Shown: in pieces, positions 1-8,201 of the stretch | How the letters are laid out: each line of letters begins with the position of its first letter | Position numbering within the stretch: the stretch's first letter is position 1 | Assembly: GCA_015501595.1 (NCBI GenBank) | Contig: JADNRX010001313.1 | Span: 1 to 11,285, forward strand | Direction: 5' to 3' | DNA length: 11,285 nucleotides | DNA from: Hymenopellis radicata | Taxonomy: Eukaryota > Basidiomycota > Agaricomycetes > Agaricales > Physalacriaceae | Program-made: the position numbers and the translations under genes | Notes under the pieces: model-generated | The model's input: the letters and a program-made list of their open reading frames with translations, nothing else | The model's database searches: none | Told to the model about the DNA's origin: nothing

Positions 1-371
1 GTCGAAAAGAACGCCACGATCGGTATAAGCGCAATGTCACCAATGATATCCTCAATCTCATGCGCAACGCACCACAGCGCGATCGTGAACAGACATATGA
101 ACGTGACCCAATGCTTCGCAGTGAACGGCTCCCTGGTCGGGCGTACCGTGCGTATCTCGATGTCGCCTTCACCATCGGGTGATGGTGGGGGACAGTACGA
201 CGCGAGGAGGAGACCCCATATCGGGATGATAGAAATAGCCGACACGGGCAGGAGAACACGGGTGATTAGAATCCCATCCATGTTCGTCTTGCTGAGGCCA
301 GACGATATTGTGAAGCCTCCAATCAGCGACATAATCGTCGGAGAGAACATTACAGAAAAGATGTCAAGACA
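1..371 (-). pseudogene. PHO87/90/91-type phosphate transporter fragment (SLC13/DASS), internally deleted, runs off left edge
   Basis: Read on the minus strand, a frame open from 371 to the edge encodes hydrophobic sequence with landmarks of fungal low-affinity phosphate transporters: SPTIMSLIGGFT followed by SKTNMD near the start, a membrane segment around PVSAISIIPIWGLLLA, a loop with RPTREPFTAKHW, and another membrane segment leading into ALIPIVAFFS at the edge. In full-length family members a block of roughly 140 residues, including the SNVA and SPxSSPQN regions, separates SKxN from the PVS membrane segment. Here they are joined directly at about 250-256, with no room for an intron. An in-frame TAG (372-374) lies at the start; it could be the end of an intron (CGCATAG acceptor), but I see no transporter or SPX-domain sequence further upstream on this strand. 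Family assignment is fairly secure. The deletion size is from memory of the family. I infer a non-functional relic. Confidence 0.72.
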
Positions 372-597
372 CTATGCGGGTAAGGACAGATCGGGGTTCG
401 CCGGTGAGTGCATATGGTCATGACCGTCTGGCAGAGGAAGGTCAACAGGGTCGACCAAAGTTAGAAATGATGGAAGAGCGCAGGAAAAATGGTCTTGAAG
501 ACCGTGGAGAGTGGTGTACTTGAGCTGCACAGACAAACGCAGTCAAATACCGATGAAGTAAGCGTGAACAAACGATACAGCTGTTGCTTTTACCATC

Positions 598-1174
598 ATG
601 ATCGTCTGGGACACGACAGAGCAGCGACTGGTTTCAACAACTTTTCCAATCTCCGTAAATCTGTTCTGGATATTGAGCAACACAACACTAATGAGTTTGG
701 GCATTTTAGCATGAGCGAACAAACTTGGAGGAAACGTCGCGCACCTCACATCTCGTGCCATTTTTGACGGCTATCGAAAGCCAGCGCATTCAGGCAAATG
801 CGGCACACAGTCCATCCAGCGCGCCTATCCCATCCGCGTCCGCACACAGTCCATCCAGCGCGCCTATCCCATCCGCGTCCGCACACAGTCCATCCAGCGC
901 GCCTATCCCATCCGCGTCCGCACACGGTTCATCCAGCGCGCCTGTCCTATCCGCGCCCGGGCCATCCAGCGCGCCTGTCCTATCCGCGCCCGGGCCATCG
1001 AGCGCGCCTGTGCTAACAGGTGGCGCTTTACAGAGGATGCGGAATTCAAACAATGGCTTTGCGTGTGAGAAGTGTGGGAAGGTATTCAACAGCCTGAAAG
1101 ACTTAAACGCTCACAGGAAGCGGAAGAAGCACGGTAAAGCATTGCGGCAGAAAGGTGATGTGATCAGGCCTTAA
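598..1174 (+). CDS. Small single C2H2 zinc-finger protein with Ser/Pro/Ala tandem repeats (two exons)
   Basis: I model exon 1 at 598-654, an intron at 655-709 (55 nt; donor GTAAAT, branch CACTAATG, acceptor TTTTAG) and exon 2 at 710-1174, giving about 173 residues. The frame in exon 2 has no ATG before the repeats, so an upstream exon is needed, and the ATG at 598 joins in phase. Residues 51-121 are tandem repeats (AHSPSSAPIPSAS x3, then variants). A C2H2 finger follows: C138, C141, H154, H160, spacing C-x2-C-x12-H-x5-H, with a basic RKRKKHGK tail that could aid nuclear import or nucleic-acid binding. A single finger plus a low-complexity linker could act as a nucleic-acid binder or adaptor; the target cannot be told. 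A polyadenylation hexamer lies 19 nt past the stop. The finger is certain by pattern; the exon 1 start is inference, and a further upstream exon is possible. Confidence 0.68.
803..1015 (+). repeat. In-frame coding tandem repeat, 39-bp then 33-bp units
   Basis: Four 39-bp units start at 803, 842, 881 and 920; the first three are identical and encode AHSPSSAPIPSAS. The fourth is a variant encoding AHGSSSAPVLSAP. It is followed by a 33-bp unit (959-991, GPSSAPVLSAP) and a partial one (992-1015). Both lengths are multiples of three, so copy-number change keeps the zinc-finger frame. Identity of the first three units points to recent expansion. Confidence 0.95.
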
Positions 1175-1192
1175 TAGTATGTGGCGCACACT

Positions 1193-1198
1193 AATAAA
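1193..1198 (+). terminator. AATAAA polyadenylation signal of the zinc-finger gene
   Basis: A canonical AATAAA lies 19 nt after the TAA stop at 1172-1174, a sensible position for 3'-end processing of the zinc-finger transcript. It is consistent with plus-strand transcription, although AATAAA is only loosely used in fungi. Confidence 0.5.
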
Positions 1199-1471
1199 AT
1201 TTGAAGATTTCCAGTGGCGCCCTGATGAGTTTTGAGAGACGTATGCGAATATGAGGTAGTATCTTGGAGAATTTTTTGGGCTTTGTATGTTAGAACTAGT
1301 GTGTACTTAGGCGAAAAACTTTTGGCTCGCTGCAATACTGGCAGCATGAACATCGTTCCTGGGCTTCCTGGAGTAAATGTGGTATTTCACCAGCATTAGA
1401 GGCTATAATTATTTACTATGATTATTGCCGTTCTGTCGTTCGTTTAGTGCTTCAATACGTAGCTATTTTAC

Positions 1472-1775
1472 TGTTAATGAGAATCTAAACGTGTTGTATC
1501 TCGCTGCTTTGGCGTGAGCTGTGCGCAAAGCAATGGGTTCACTGGTCCTACGAGTTGTTGCCGGCCACCGACGGCACCCGTGTTGGTGCTGGGGAGTGAC
1601 ACTCGCACACTGTGTGCTTGGGGTTCAAGCCCCCCAGTTAGGCCCGGTCCGCACACGCATCTTACGCCCTCCTCAACACGGTCTCTTTCTTCAGTATGCT
1701 CTCCTACTCGGCATCTTTGACTGTTAACTTCCTCCACGCACTCTCCGTCCTCGTCTTCTCACGAGATTCTTAACA
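1472..1775. repeat. Possible solo-LTR-like segment (TGTTA...TAACA)
   Basis: The segment starts TGTTA (1472-1476) and ends TAACA (1771-1775), a perfect 5-bp inverted terminal repeat of the 5'-TG...CA-3' kind seen in LTRs, spanning 304 bp. Its right half is pyrimidine-rich, as many fungal LTR ends are. The flanks (TTTAC left, TTGTT right) are not a target-site duplication, and no primer-binding site is evident after TAACA. The call is weak and chance is possible. Confidence 0.25.
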
Positions 1776-2360
1776 TTGTTCTTCCACTTAAGCTCGCCCT
1801 CCTTAATCTCGCCCTCCCTTGGGCGCGACCTTCTCGGGTGCAGTCCTCTTCGTGCGCTTTGCGTGTTCTCAACTGTTGCCCGTGGACGCAAGACTGGACG
1901 TTTGCTATCCTCTAAAAGCAGTCATTGACAACGACGGCTCCTTGAAAGGTGGAGATTGGACCATCCCGATGGCCAGATCGACATGTCAATCCTCAAACAG
2001 ATCCAGAACTCACTTCACGCCAAATAAAGTGTTTTTGCAGTTTTCGATCGTTTTCATAACGAGGAGAAGCAAAACATCTGCATATGCCATACTGCGTCGA
2101 GCGTTCCACTGAGCTCTCATGGTGTGTCCTGCTACCCATTCGTTATGCTGCAGCCGCCTTTGCCTCCACGCGTGCCTTGTGCTGCAAAGCAAGTCAGGAA
2201 ACGATAAGAGACAGATAGTGTAGAGACGCACGGATCCAATAAGAGCGAAACGAGCATTACGGCGGAACTATAGATCGATTAAATTTTGTCTCCAAGCCCG
2301 CAACAATTCGATACAGACCTTGGCGTCAACCTACACCGAAGATATGGGCGGATGGGTCTG
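1776..2360. other. Stretch without a recognisable gene
   Basis: The open frames here lack an ATG, show no recognisable domain and occur on both strands, so I treat them as chance. The left part (1776-1850) is pyrimidine-rich. I see no RNA gene or transposon terminus. Confidence 0.5.
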
Positions 2361-2430
2361 CAGTCCGATGGGCGCGATGGTCCGCAGTCCGATGGGCGAG
2401 AGTATGCAGTCCGATGGGCGCGATGGTCCG
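2361..2430 (+). repeat. Short GC-rich tandem repeat, three copies of 22-24 bp
   Basis: Three copies of a unit beginning CAGTCCGATGGGCG lie at 2361-2384, 2385-2406 and 2407-2430. The outer two are identical 24-mers (ending CGATGGTCCG); the middle one is 22 bp and ends differently. Unit lengths that are not all multiples of three argue against a coding role. The sequence from here to about 2640 is GC-rich and open in several frames on both strands, but nothing in it is recognisable. Confidence 0.85.
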
Positions 2431-2698
2431 TGGGGCGTTTCCTTGATCACGTCTTCACGGCGCTCTCTGCCTCGCCTCGGTGCTGTCTTAGCGAGGAGCA
2501 TGTCTGCAAGGCGTCTTGTGCGCGTGTCGTTCTCGCGAGCGTGTTGGCGAGAGTGTTCCTCCCGGTGTCTCTGCCCTCGCTGCGGCACGTCTGTAGAGGT
2601 GCAGGAGAGTTGTGAGGGACGTAGCAGAAAAATTAACGTGGTGGTGGAAGACAGGATCTTTCGGGCTTCGCCGACGATGACGGCTATTTTCGGGTATC

Positions 2699-2918
2699 GG
2701 TGGTCGTAATTTGCGGGTATCGGGTCGGAATTTGAGGGAAAAGTGGTGGTAATTTGCGGGTATCTTGATCAGGATTTGCGGGTATCGTGGTCGCGATTTG
2801 AGGGAAAAGTGGTCGGGATTTGCGGGTATCGTGGTCGCGATTTGAGGGAAAAGTGGTCGGGATTTGAGGGTAAAATCGTAACGATTTGCGCGTAAATTAG
2901 TCAGGATTTGAGCGCAAA
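2699..2918 (+). repeat. 22-bp minisatellite array with a 44-bp higher-order period
   Basis: About ten consecutive units are present (2699, 2722, 2743, 2765, 2787, 2809, 2831, 2853, 2875 and 2897 to 2918). Nearly all are 22 bp, sharing GTGGTCG, then GATTTG, then GGG. Two unit types alternate: one ends GCGGGTATC, the other GAGGGAAAA. The pair at 2787-2830 is continued by near-identical units at 2831-2874, giving a 44-bp period in the centre. Units decay outward, and a partial copy is visible at 2681-2698. A 22-bp period is incompatible with coding. The array stops 96 bp before the ATG of the first F-box-like paralogue. Confidence 0.93.
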
Positions 2919-3014
2919 TCGGTCAGGGCCGCCTCGAACGGCGTGCCTGACCGGCGGTCTCTAATAATCAGACAATTTGTTTGTTCCAAACCGCCAAAGT
3001 GAACTCTCGACGCC

Positions 3015-4044
3015 ATGAATTTGGCTACAGTTAAGCCATTTCCTGATTTACCTACCGACATGGCGCGTTCTTTCTTCGAAATGGCTGCATGGGAGGACCC
3101 GTGTACCGCTGAGCACCTCACTCGCGTCTCAAAAATTGTTCGCCAGTGGTGAGCGAACTCACTGGTTCATTTAAAACGTATATGCTCACGGCGCCCATGT
3201 GCCCATTAGGATTGATCCCATACTGTACCACACCGTCATTCTCCGCACTGTCACACAGCTCGCCCAATTTCACCAATCGATAACGTCGCGCAACGACTCC
3301 GCGTTCTTTGCCCGGAGCGTCAAAATACTCCGCCTTGGCAATGTCAAAAGCGCTGAATTTGCTGTCCCTGTATGGGTAGATAGGCCTCCGTTGGAGACGC
3401 AAATGGAGCTCGTCCGAAATGTGTTTAACGCATGTAGAGGCGTGAGGCGCCTTGCTTTCTGGCTTCGGCTAAACGAGCAAGGAGTCCTGGACGAGGTCAC
3501 TTGCGTCAGTGACAGTCGCCATCTTACCCATCTGTCTGTGCTTGATGTGATGCCCCCTCCCCCCTTTACTCATATGTACATCAAGTTCTTGCCACCGTCG
3601 CTTACCCATTTTCATTTGGACAACAAGCGTTACAACATCGGGGGAAACTGGCAGTATATCCCATGGGACATTTTTACCGCATTCCCCCGACTCTCTCACA
3701 TCTGTCTTTCCGGTATGATTGCTACCGTTTTCCTATTCCCTGACTTGGTAGCGTCGCTCGTGGATTCCGTCGCCGCCCTACCACGCACCGTCACCACATT
3801 TGTGCTCATTGTAGACCACGGCCTCAGCTTGCCTTATGAACGGATAGCATCTCAAGTTGAGACTTTCCGGGCGGTTTCGGATCGTTTGGTGGTCATCAGT
3901 CGTAATAGCTCTTATTTGGGGCAGATCTCGCACCTCCATTGCTTTTCGGAGGATCACACCTTTGAGTCAGACTGGGGACATGGATCGGGTATGGGTATAT
4001 GGGAGTTTGCGGACATTTGTCTAGCTAAGCAGAATCAAAGATGA
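3015..4044 (+). CDS. F-box-like family protein, paralogue 1 (last exon cut off by a stop)
   Basis: Exon 1 is 3015-3148, the intron 3149-3209 (61 nt; GTGAGC donor, CTCAC branch-like, CATTAG acceptor) and exon 2 3210-4044, about 322 residues. Exon 1 encodes a 45-residue F-box-like start (FPDLPTDMAR, then AAWEDPCTAEHLTRVSKIVRQW), and the Trp codon is split by the intron exactly as in the copies at 8202 and 8086. Exon 2 carries IDPILYHTV, FFARSVKILRLGN, GVRRLAFWL, PPSLTHFHLD and LSHICLSG, an LRR-like pattern of short beta strands. F-box proteins usually link substrates to Skp1-Cullin E3 ligases, so this is a possible substrate adaptor, inferred from the family only. A TGA at 4042-4044 ends the frame 8 nt before a conserved donor; an old third exon is legible beyond it. 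It is probably still translatable, short by about 13 residues. Confidence 0.8.
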
Positions 4045-4140
4045 CAGGATCAGTATGTCTTTCGTTGTTCTATCCGTCAATTCTGTTTTCTGACACGGAA
4101 ATTCAGAGAAGTCGACGATGTCCCTCCGAAAGGAGAATAA
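4045..4140 (+). other. Stranded last intron and exon 3 of paralogue 1
   Basis: Beyond the TGA, the frame continues QDQ, then a donor-like GTATGT at 4053 and an acceptor ATTCAG ending at 4106, a 54-nt intron. A 34-nt exon follows (4107-4140) reading EVDDVPPKGE and TAA. Paralogue 3 has an intron of the same length (9234-9287, 54 nt), the same acceptor context and a 34-nt last exon ending in GE-stop. This is a leftover of the ancestral 3' end, now downstream of the stop. Confidence 0.75.
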
Positions 4141-4898
4141 GAAACGATTCAGAACTTAGACGACCGCATAATTCCTGTAGAAGCGGGCCAAGTAGGGCCG
4201 CCGAGGAAGTTGTGGAGGGAAACTCGATATGTACTACTAGTACCAGTTTGCGCGTTCCGAGCATCACTCATTCATGGACTTCGATGTAAGCCTTACCAGT
4301 GTGTGTTTTAGATTGTACAATGATAGCCGTCAGTATACGTTTCGCAGAGGTACTCAACCTTGGAATGGAACGCAACGGTGACGAACATCGTCTCTGTTTC
4401 TTTGCACCATCCGCCTCAACAGTTTCTTTTGTGACATCAGACAATCAATCCCCTACGCGCATCTCATTACTACTTCAGGCCGCCCACATCTCAAGACAGC
4501 TGCTTACCATGGAAAAGGCCAGGTAATCCTCGGCATACCCGGCCTGTCTGGCACTCTCCTCAACGATCAGTGGCAATCACCACGGAGTGAGCCTGTTCCT
4601 GGCTACTTACCTCTGACTCGGTGGAATCACGATGTGGACTTAACGCGTATGGGGGTAGGGTCTTCGGTTAATCTACACGACCCGAGCCTAAGAAATTACT
4701 GCCTTGCTCGCGTAAAATTTAAATGTGTCCCGCCACAATTCACTCCACGTGCCATAACGGACGGATTTGGACAACAATGGACACATCACCGTCACATGTC
4801 CAGTGCACAACCTCTATTGTTTGCACATATGTGTGCATCGACAAACCTTTGTTTCTCTCTACTACCACCCACCAACCATTGACCGCTTTCTCGATACC
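4141..4898. other. Stretch without a recognised gene; peptide-like blocks in shifting frames
   Basis: No complete gene can be supported. Three plus-strand blocks have protein-like composition but sit in different frames and end at stops: one near 4141-4310 (contains PVEAGQVGPPRKLWRE), one near 4269-4379 (MDFDVSLTSV, then QYTFRRGTQPWNGT) and one near 4380-4720 (contains HGKGQVILGIPGLSG). They could be remains of one decayed gene with lost introns. I do not recognise the family. An AT-rich patch, TAAAATTTAAAT (about 4712-4723), lies well before the next gene. Confidence 0.35.
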
Positions 4899-4949
4899 GT
4901 GCGTACTAGCCCTCCCAACAAATTTACTGATACTAACACACACTTTCAG
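4899..4949 (+). other. Probable 5'-UTR intron of the F-box/LRR gene
   Basis: A donor GTGCGT at 4899, a branch site TACTAAC just upstream and an acceptor CTTTCAG ending at 4949 define a 51-nt intron that ends 8 nt before the ATG at 4958. No coding exon upstream is evident, so it would lie in the leader. An upstream coding exon in phase cannot be excluded. Confidence 0.45.
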
Positions 4950-4957
4950 ATATCATC

Positions 4958-6626
4958 ATGTGCAAAAAGACCGACGCCTTTCCTCAGTGCTCTGACTCGA
5001 TGGGCACACGCTTCCTTGCACGCCTCATTACGAGCCTCCCCATTGTCAAGGTCGACGTCGTCCCGGCGCTCAGCGAAGCGCGCTTACCAGTAACGCACTG
5101 GTGTGAAACGAGCACCGATGCCTTGTACCCATTCCAGTCTGCCGCTCAAACACTCCTGTGCGAAATCATTTGCCTCATCTTCTCCTTCCTCGACTGGTAT
5201 TCCCCACGTCGTCTGGCGCCCGGTGTCTACGGACCATTCTGGGCGGCGACCCATGTATGCCATCAATGGCGTGAAGCACTCCGCGGCGAGGCCCGCTTGT
5301 GGAGCAAACTGGCGGTGTGTATGCCTATCGCGGGCGACTGCCATACCGAAAACCGTATCTGGCAACTTTTCTCCGGCGCCCTCGAGAGAAGCAAGAAGCT
5401 TCCCCTCCACATCGAATTCTATTCCCCTCGCATGAGCTTTGGGACCACGCAGATTCTTAGGAAGATCATGGATGTCGCGCCCCGTATCACGTCGCTTCGG
5501 TTAGAGCTCCCCATGCGTTTCATCAACATCATCTTGTTTCCGGGAAATCCAACCTGCTTCTCAAAGGTCGCCTACCTTCGGGTGAATGGCAGGCTCGACG
5601 CGGATTGGGCAAACGTGAACCCTGTCTTGTGGCAGCGGACGTTCCCTCGTCGACGTCCGGCTTGAGGGACTGGGAGGGCGATACCTGACGAGCATTGTTG
5701 GGCCGTGCACGTGGAAAGGTATAGACGTCCATCTTTTGGCAACCAATGTAGAGGACTTGCGGATTTCGGCGGAGTTGCTCAAGGTGATAAAAGACAGTCC
5801 CAATCTACAGTCCATCCAGTTTAACTCCTCCTGGTTCCCGCCACTGGAGTATGAGTATGCCGTTGTCCCAGACGCATCACCGTCTTGGCATGAAGCGTAC
5901 GACGCGGTGTTGGCGACATTTAATGCTTCAACGATCAGCTACTCTGTTCGGTACTTGCATCTAGGGAGTTGGGAAGCCGGTATTCTGCCAGCTATATTGA
6001 CCTTGCCGAACCTTTCAGCCTTGAGCATGAACATCGAATCGCTGAGCGCGGATGACGCTCGCGGAACGCGTATCTTTACCGGTGTCGAGCACCTCCTCAC
6101 CCGCTCCCAATTCCCCTTAACCTCGTTCAGTCTGACGATGACTGATGTCCACGAGAATATTTTTACGCTATTGTCGGACTGTATGCCCCAGTTGAGAAAT
6201 CTTACCCTCAACTTCCAGGCGGATACCCTTGGTTGCCTGGAGTTCTTATTCGACGACCTGAAGCTTAGAGATGCCGGAGATGAGCGTGCATTCACATATC
6301 TTCCCAGTCTGTGGCGATTGAGATTGGAAGTGATGCCGTCGTTTAGGCCATCGGGGGATGCTACTACCACCACGGATTCGGCGATGGAGAGAGCACAGCT
6401 GGCACAGATACAGAACACCAACCAGGCGTTCGTTGAAATGGTACTCGACCGCTGGGATACAGTCGACGATGAGGTTCCCGTGTTGTCCTTGATCGAGCTC
6501 GATGTGGCGAACACAGCCGGCGGGCTGCTGAATCTTGGTCGTTCAAGCGTTGAGCTCTTGGAAGACCGGAGGTCGTCTCTTTCGAGTGTCAGGTTCGAAA
6601 TATTGAGCAGGACAAGGAGACGCTAG
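4958..6626 (+). CDS. F-box/LRR-like protein with one frame change near 5615-5666
   Basis: The ATG at 4958 opens a frame carrying an F-box-like domain at residues 64-121 (QTLLCEIICLIFSFLDW ... HVCHQWREALRGEARLWSKLAV); the VCHQWR and ARLWSKL pieces are typical of Agaricomycete F-box proteins, whose F-box recruits Skp1. LRR-like strands follow (ITSLRLELP, FSKVAYLRVNG). This frame stops at 5663-5665. A second frame, open from 5619, continues the same theme to the stop at 6624-6626 (LVDVRLEGLGG, VEDLRIS, SPNLQSIQF, MPQLRNLTLNF, PSLWRLRLEV). An intron at 5615-5666 (52 nt, GTGAAC ... TTGAG) would join them in phase into about 538 residues, but its acceptor is poor and it would remove LVDVRLEG, which looks coding. 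A one-base frameshift near 5640 is the alternative. Not clearly homologous to the four shorter paralogues nearby. The substrate is unknown. Confidence 0.7.
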
Positions 6627-7124
6627 ATTCTAGATTCACAGTTTGTAACCGTCGTTTAATTTGTTACTATGTTACTATATTGGAACCCGCCTACGCTAAT
6701 TGAATAGCTAACCATACCTTGTTCCATACTACTTAATGAAATTGGATCTTATGCATGTTTATCCAACCAAGTTAGTCATTTCGATTCAAGCACTGATAAA
6801 CGCATCTACCGCGAAACTCCCAGAAATCACTCGTCTTGAAATAATCTATTTGGTGTGGCACCGCGATCGTGATCCTGCTGGAGCGCCCTCCCACACACAG
6901 TGAGATCGAGAGCTCAGAGCTGGAGATGAGTTTGTAGATTATTGACTTGTCGTGTTTAGCACCTCGGGATCACCAACTTCTACCGCTGTATCGACTCGAC
7001 CATCGTCAGCGTATACTAATAGCACCCTTTTCCTTGCCATTCTCTTGATCTGCAATATGATTTAAAGAAAAGTCGACGTTATCACTCCTGCTGAGGGCAT
7101 ACAGTAGTTCTATCCCAGTCCACG
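6627..7124. other. Intergenic stretch with a tail block shared with paralogue 4
   Basis: No gene is seen. The block at about 6715-6825 resembles about 10358-10480 (shared GAAATTG, TCTTATG and ATTCAAGCACTGATA in the same order), so the duplicated unit behind paralogues 2 and 4 extended past their recognisable protein ends. The intervening 6830-7120 has no counterpart beside paralogue 4 and contains a 9-bp inverted pair, AATAATCTA (6840-6848) and TAGATTATT (6935-6943). Confidence 0.45.
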
Positions 7125-8086
7125 TCAGTTATCCTCAAGAAGTCCTCGAGTTAGAAAGCCCCAGTCTAAAAAGCCATCGTCACGTTTCTCGTACCACTCT
7201 AACCAATCGACTGCAGTAGTGGTGATTTTCGGGGAAAACGAACACGATCCCCAGGTCATCTCGGATTGACTTCCACTGGACAGGGATGTGTGCCCCATTG
7301 GCCAATTAGTGCTCGTGCGCGAGGATACCAGAATGATCATAAGCCTGGTGACCGTCTCCGGTAGCCTAGACACGGCGGGATTCAACGCTCTGGTAAAATC
7401 TTGGACTCTGAGGGTTTTCGAGAGCTTTCCCGGAAAGCTTGAGATGAGTGAGTCCTGGGCACTGCCTGAATATCTCGGACCATGCCCCTATGAAGGTATA
7501 GCGGGCAAAATCGGCGCCGAAAAGGCGAAGTCGAGATGAAGATGGGTCAAGGATGGGGATGTCATCTCAATGAGGAAGTCAAATGAATCTAGTTCTATCC
7601 GTACTGCGAGGGATAAATGGGTTGGATGCGGATGCATTGCTGGTGGAAGAGGCATATAGCCGGATGCATGCATCCAGAATGCAAAGCGCTCGATGCTTGT
7701 ACATGCCGTCAAGACGACAGTCATACTATCGCGAGCTCGATGCCTGTCTCTGAGAAGTGTCCTAACTCGAGATTGCCGATTGTCAAAACTTTGACTGTGC
7801 GACCAAAGAATTCGGGATCATTCCTGGCGATGACAGTGGCGGCAAACACATAAAGTTTGTGGGTGTATCAAGAGCGACGGTATGGTGCAGAATAGGATCT
7901 ATCCTACAAGGGAGTTAGCATGAAGTTACGTTCAACTCGACACACTTACCATTGACGGACATCTTTTGAAACGAGGGTGAGATTCCGGGCGGTCGTGAAT
8001 CGATCCGACCATGCCGCCTCTTCCAGAACGAGTCGCGCCACGTCCAAAGGCACATCAGGGCAGCGCGTCATCTGCGTATGGGCCAT
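7125..8086 (-). pseudogene. F-box-like family pseudogene, paralogue 2 (multiple frameshifts)
   Basis: On the minus strand, an ATG at 8086-8084 opens an intact exon 1 to 7950 (MAHTQM, CPDVPLDVARLVLEEAAW ... LVSKDVRQW), with a perfect GTAAGT donor at 7949, a CTAAC branch and a TTGTAG acceptor. The split Trp codon matches paralogues 1 and 3. Exon 2 starts IDPILHHTVALDTP and then breaks: ARNDPEFFGRTVKVLTIGNL lies in another frame, TACTSIERFAFW in a third, a TAG interrupts after LPAIPS (7488), CPGLTHLKLSGKALE is shifted again, and LPETVTRL resumes in yet another frame. The end (EWYEKRDDGFLDWGF) resembles the family terminus. At least four breaks make a functional product unlikely. An upstream in-frame extension to 8365 exists, but it overlaps the opposite gene's exon 1, and homology favours the 8086 start. 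Confidence 0.8.
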
Positions 8087-8201
8087 GATGTTGGAAACAA
8101 GGTGAGTGTTCAAATGCAAGGTGTGCCCCCGGCCCGTCTTTGCCGTTTCTAGGTTCGGAAGATGCCGAAGGTCACTTACCTTCCTTCCATCGTTCAACGT
8201 C
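8087..8201. promoter_or_regulatory. 115-bp divergent intergenic region between paralogues 2 and 3
   Basis: The start codons of the minus-strand pseudogene (8086) and the plus-strand intact copy (8202) face away from each other across 115 bp, so this must hold the core promoter or leader of paralogue 3, and formerly of paralogue 2. No clear TATA box is visible. It contains a GTGAGT at 8103-8108 on the plus strand and a TTCTAG at 8149-8154, which would fit a leader intron, but this is speculative. Confidence 0.4.

Noticed and set aside
489..767. Open frame from ATG 489 (92 residues)
   Set aside because: No recognisable domain, and it overlaps the better-supported spliced zinc-finger model, whose intron accounts for 655-709.
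790..1089. Minus-strand and alternate-frame open frames across the tandem repeat
   Set aside because: A repeat with a unit divisible by three and no stops is open in several frames automatically; only the plus frame continues into the C2H2 finger.
1545..1645. tRNA gene suggested by the T-arm-like TGGGG-TTCAAGC-CCCCA
   Set aside because: The 7 bases after the arm (GTTAGGC) have no matching 5' acceptor strand at tRNA distance, and no D-arm or A box could be fitted.
2286..2709. Overlapping open frames in the GC-rich block
   Set aside because: They are mutually exclusive, lack domains, and contain repeat units of 22 and 24 bp that do not keep a frame.
2699..2918. CRISPR array or telomeric repeat
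   Set aside because: Units are contiguous without unique spacers, and the unit is not TTAGGG-like; this is a minisatellite in a eukaryotic genome.
5939..6514. 191-residue minus-strand open frame
   Set aside because: It is antisense to the LRR-like part of the F-box gene and has no recognisable motif; the plus strand has coherent LRR-like strands.
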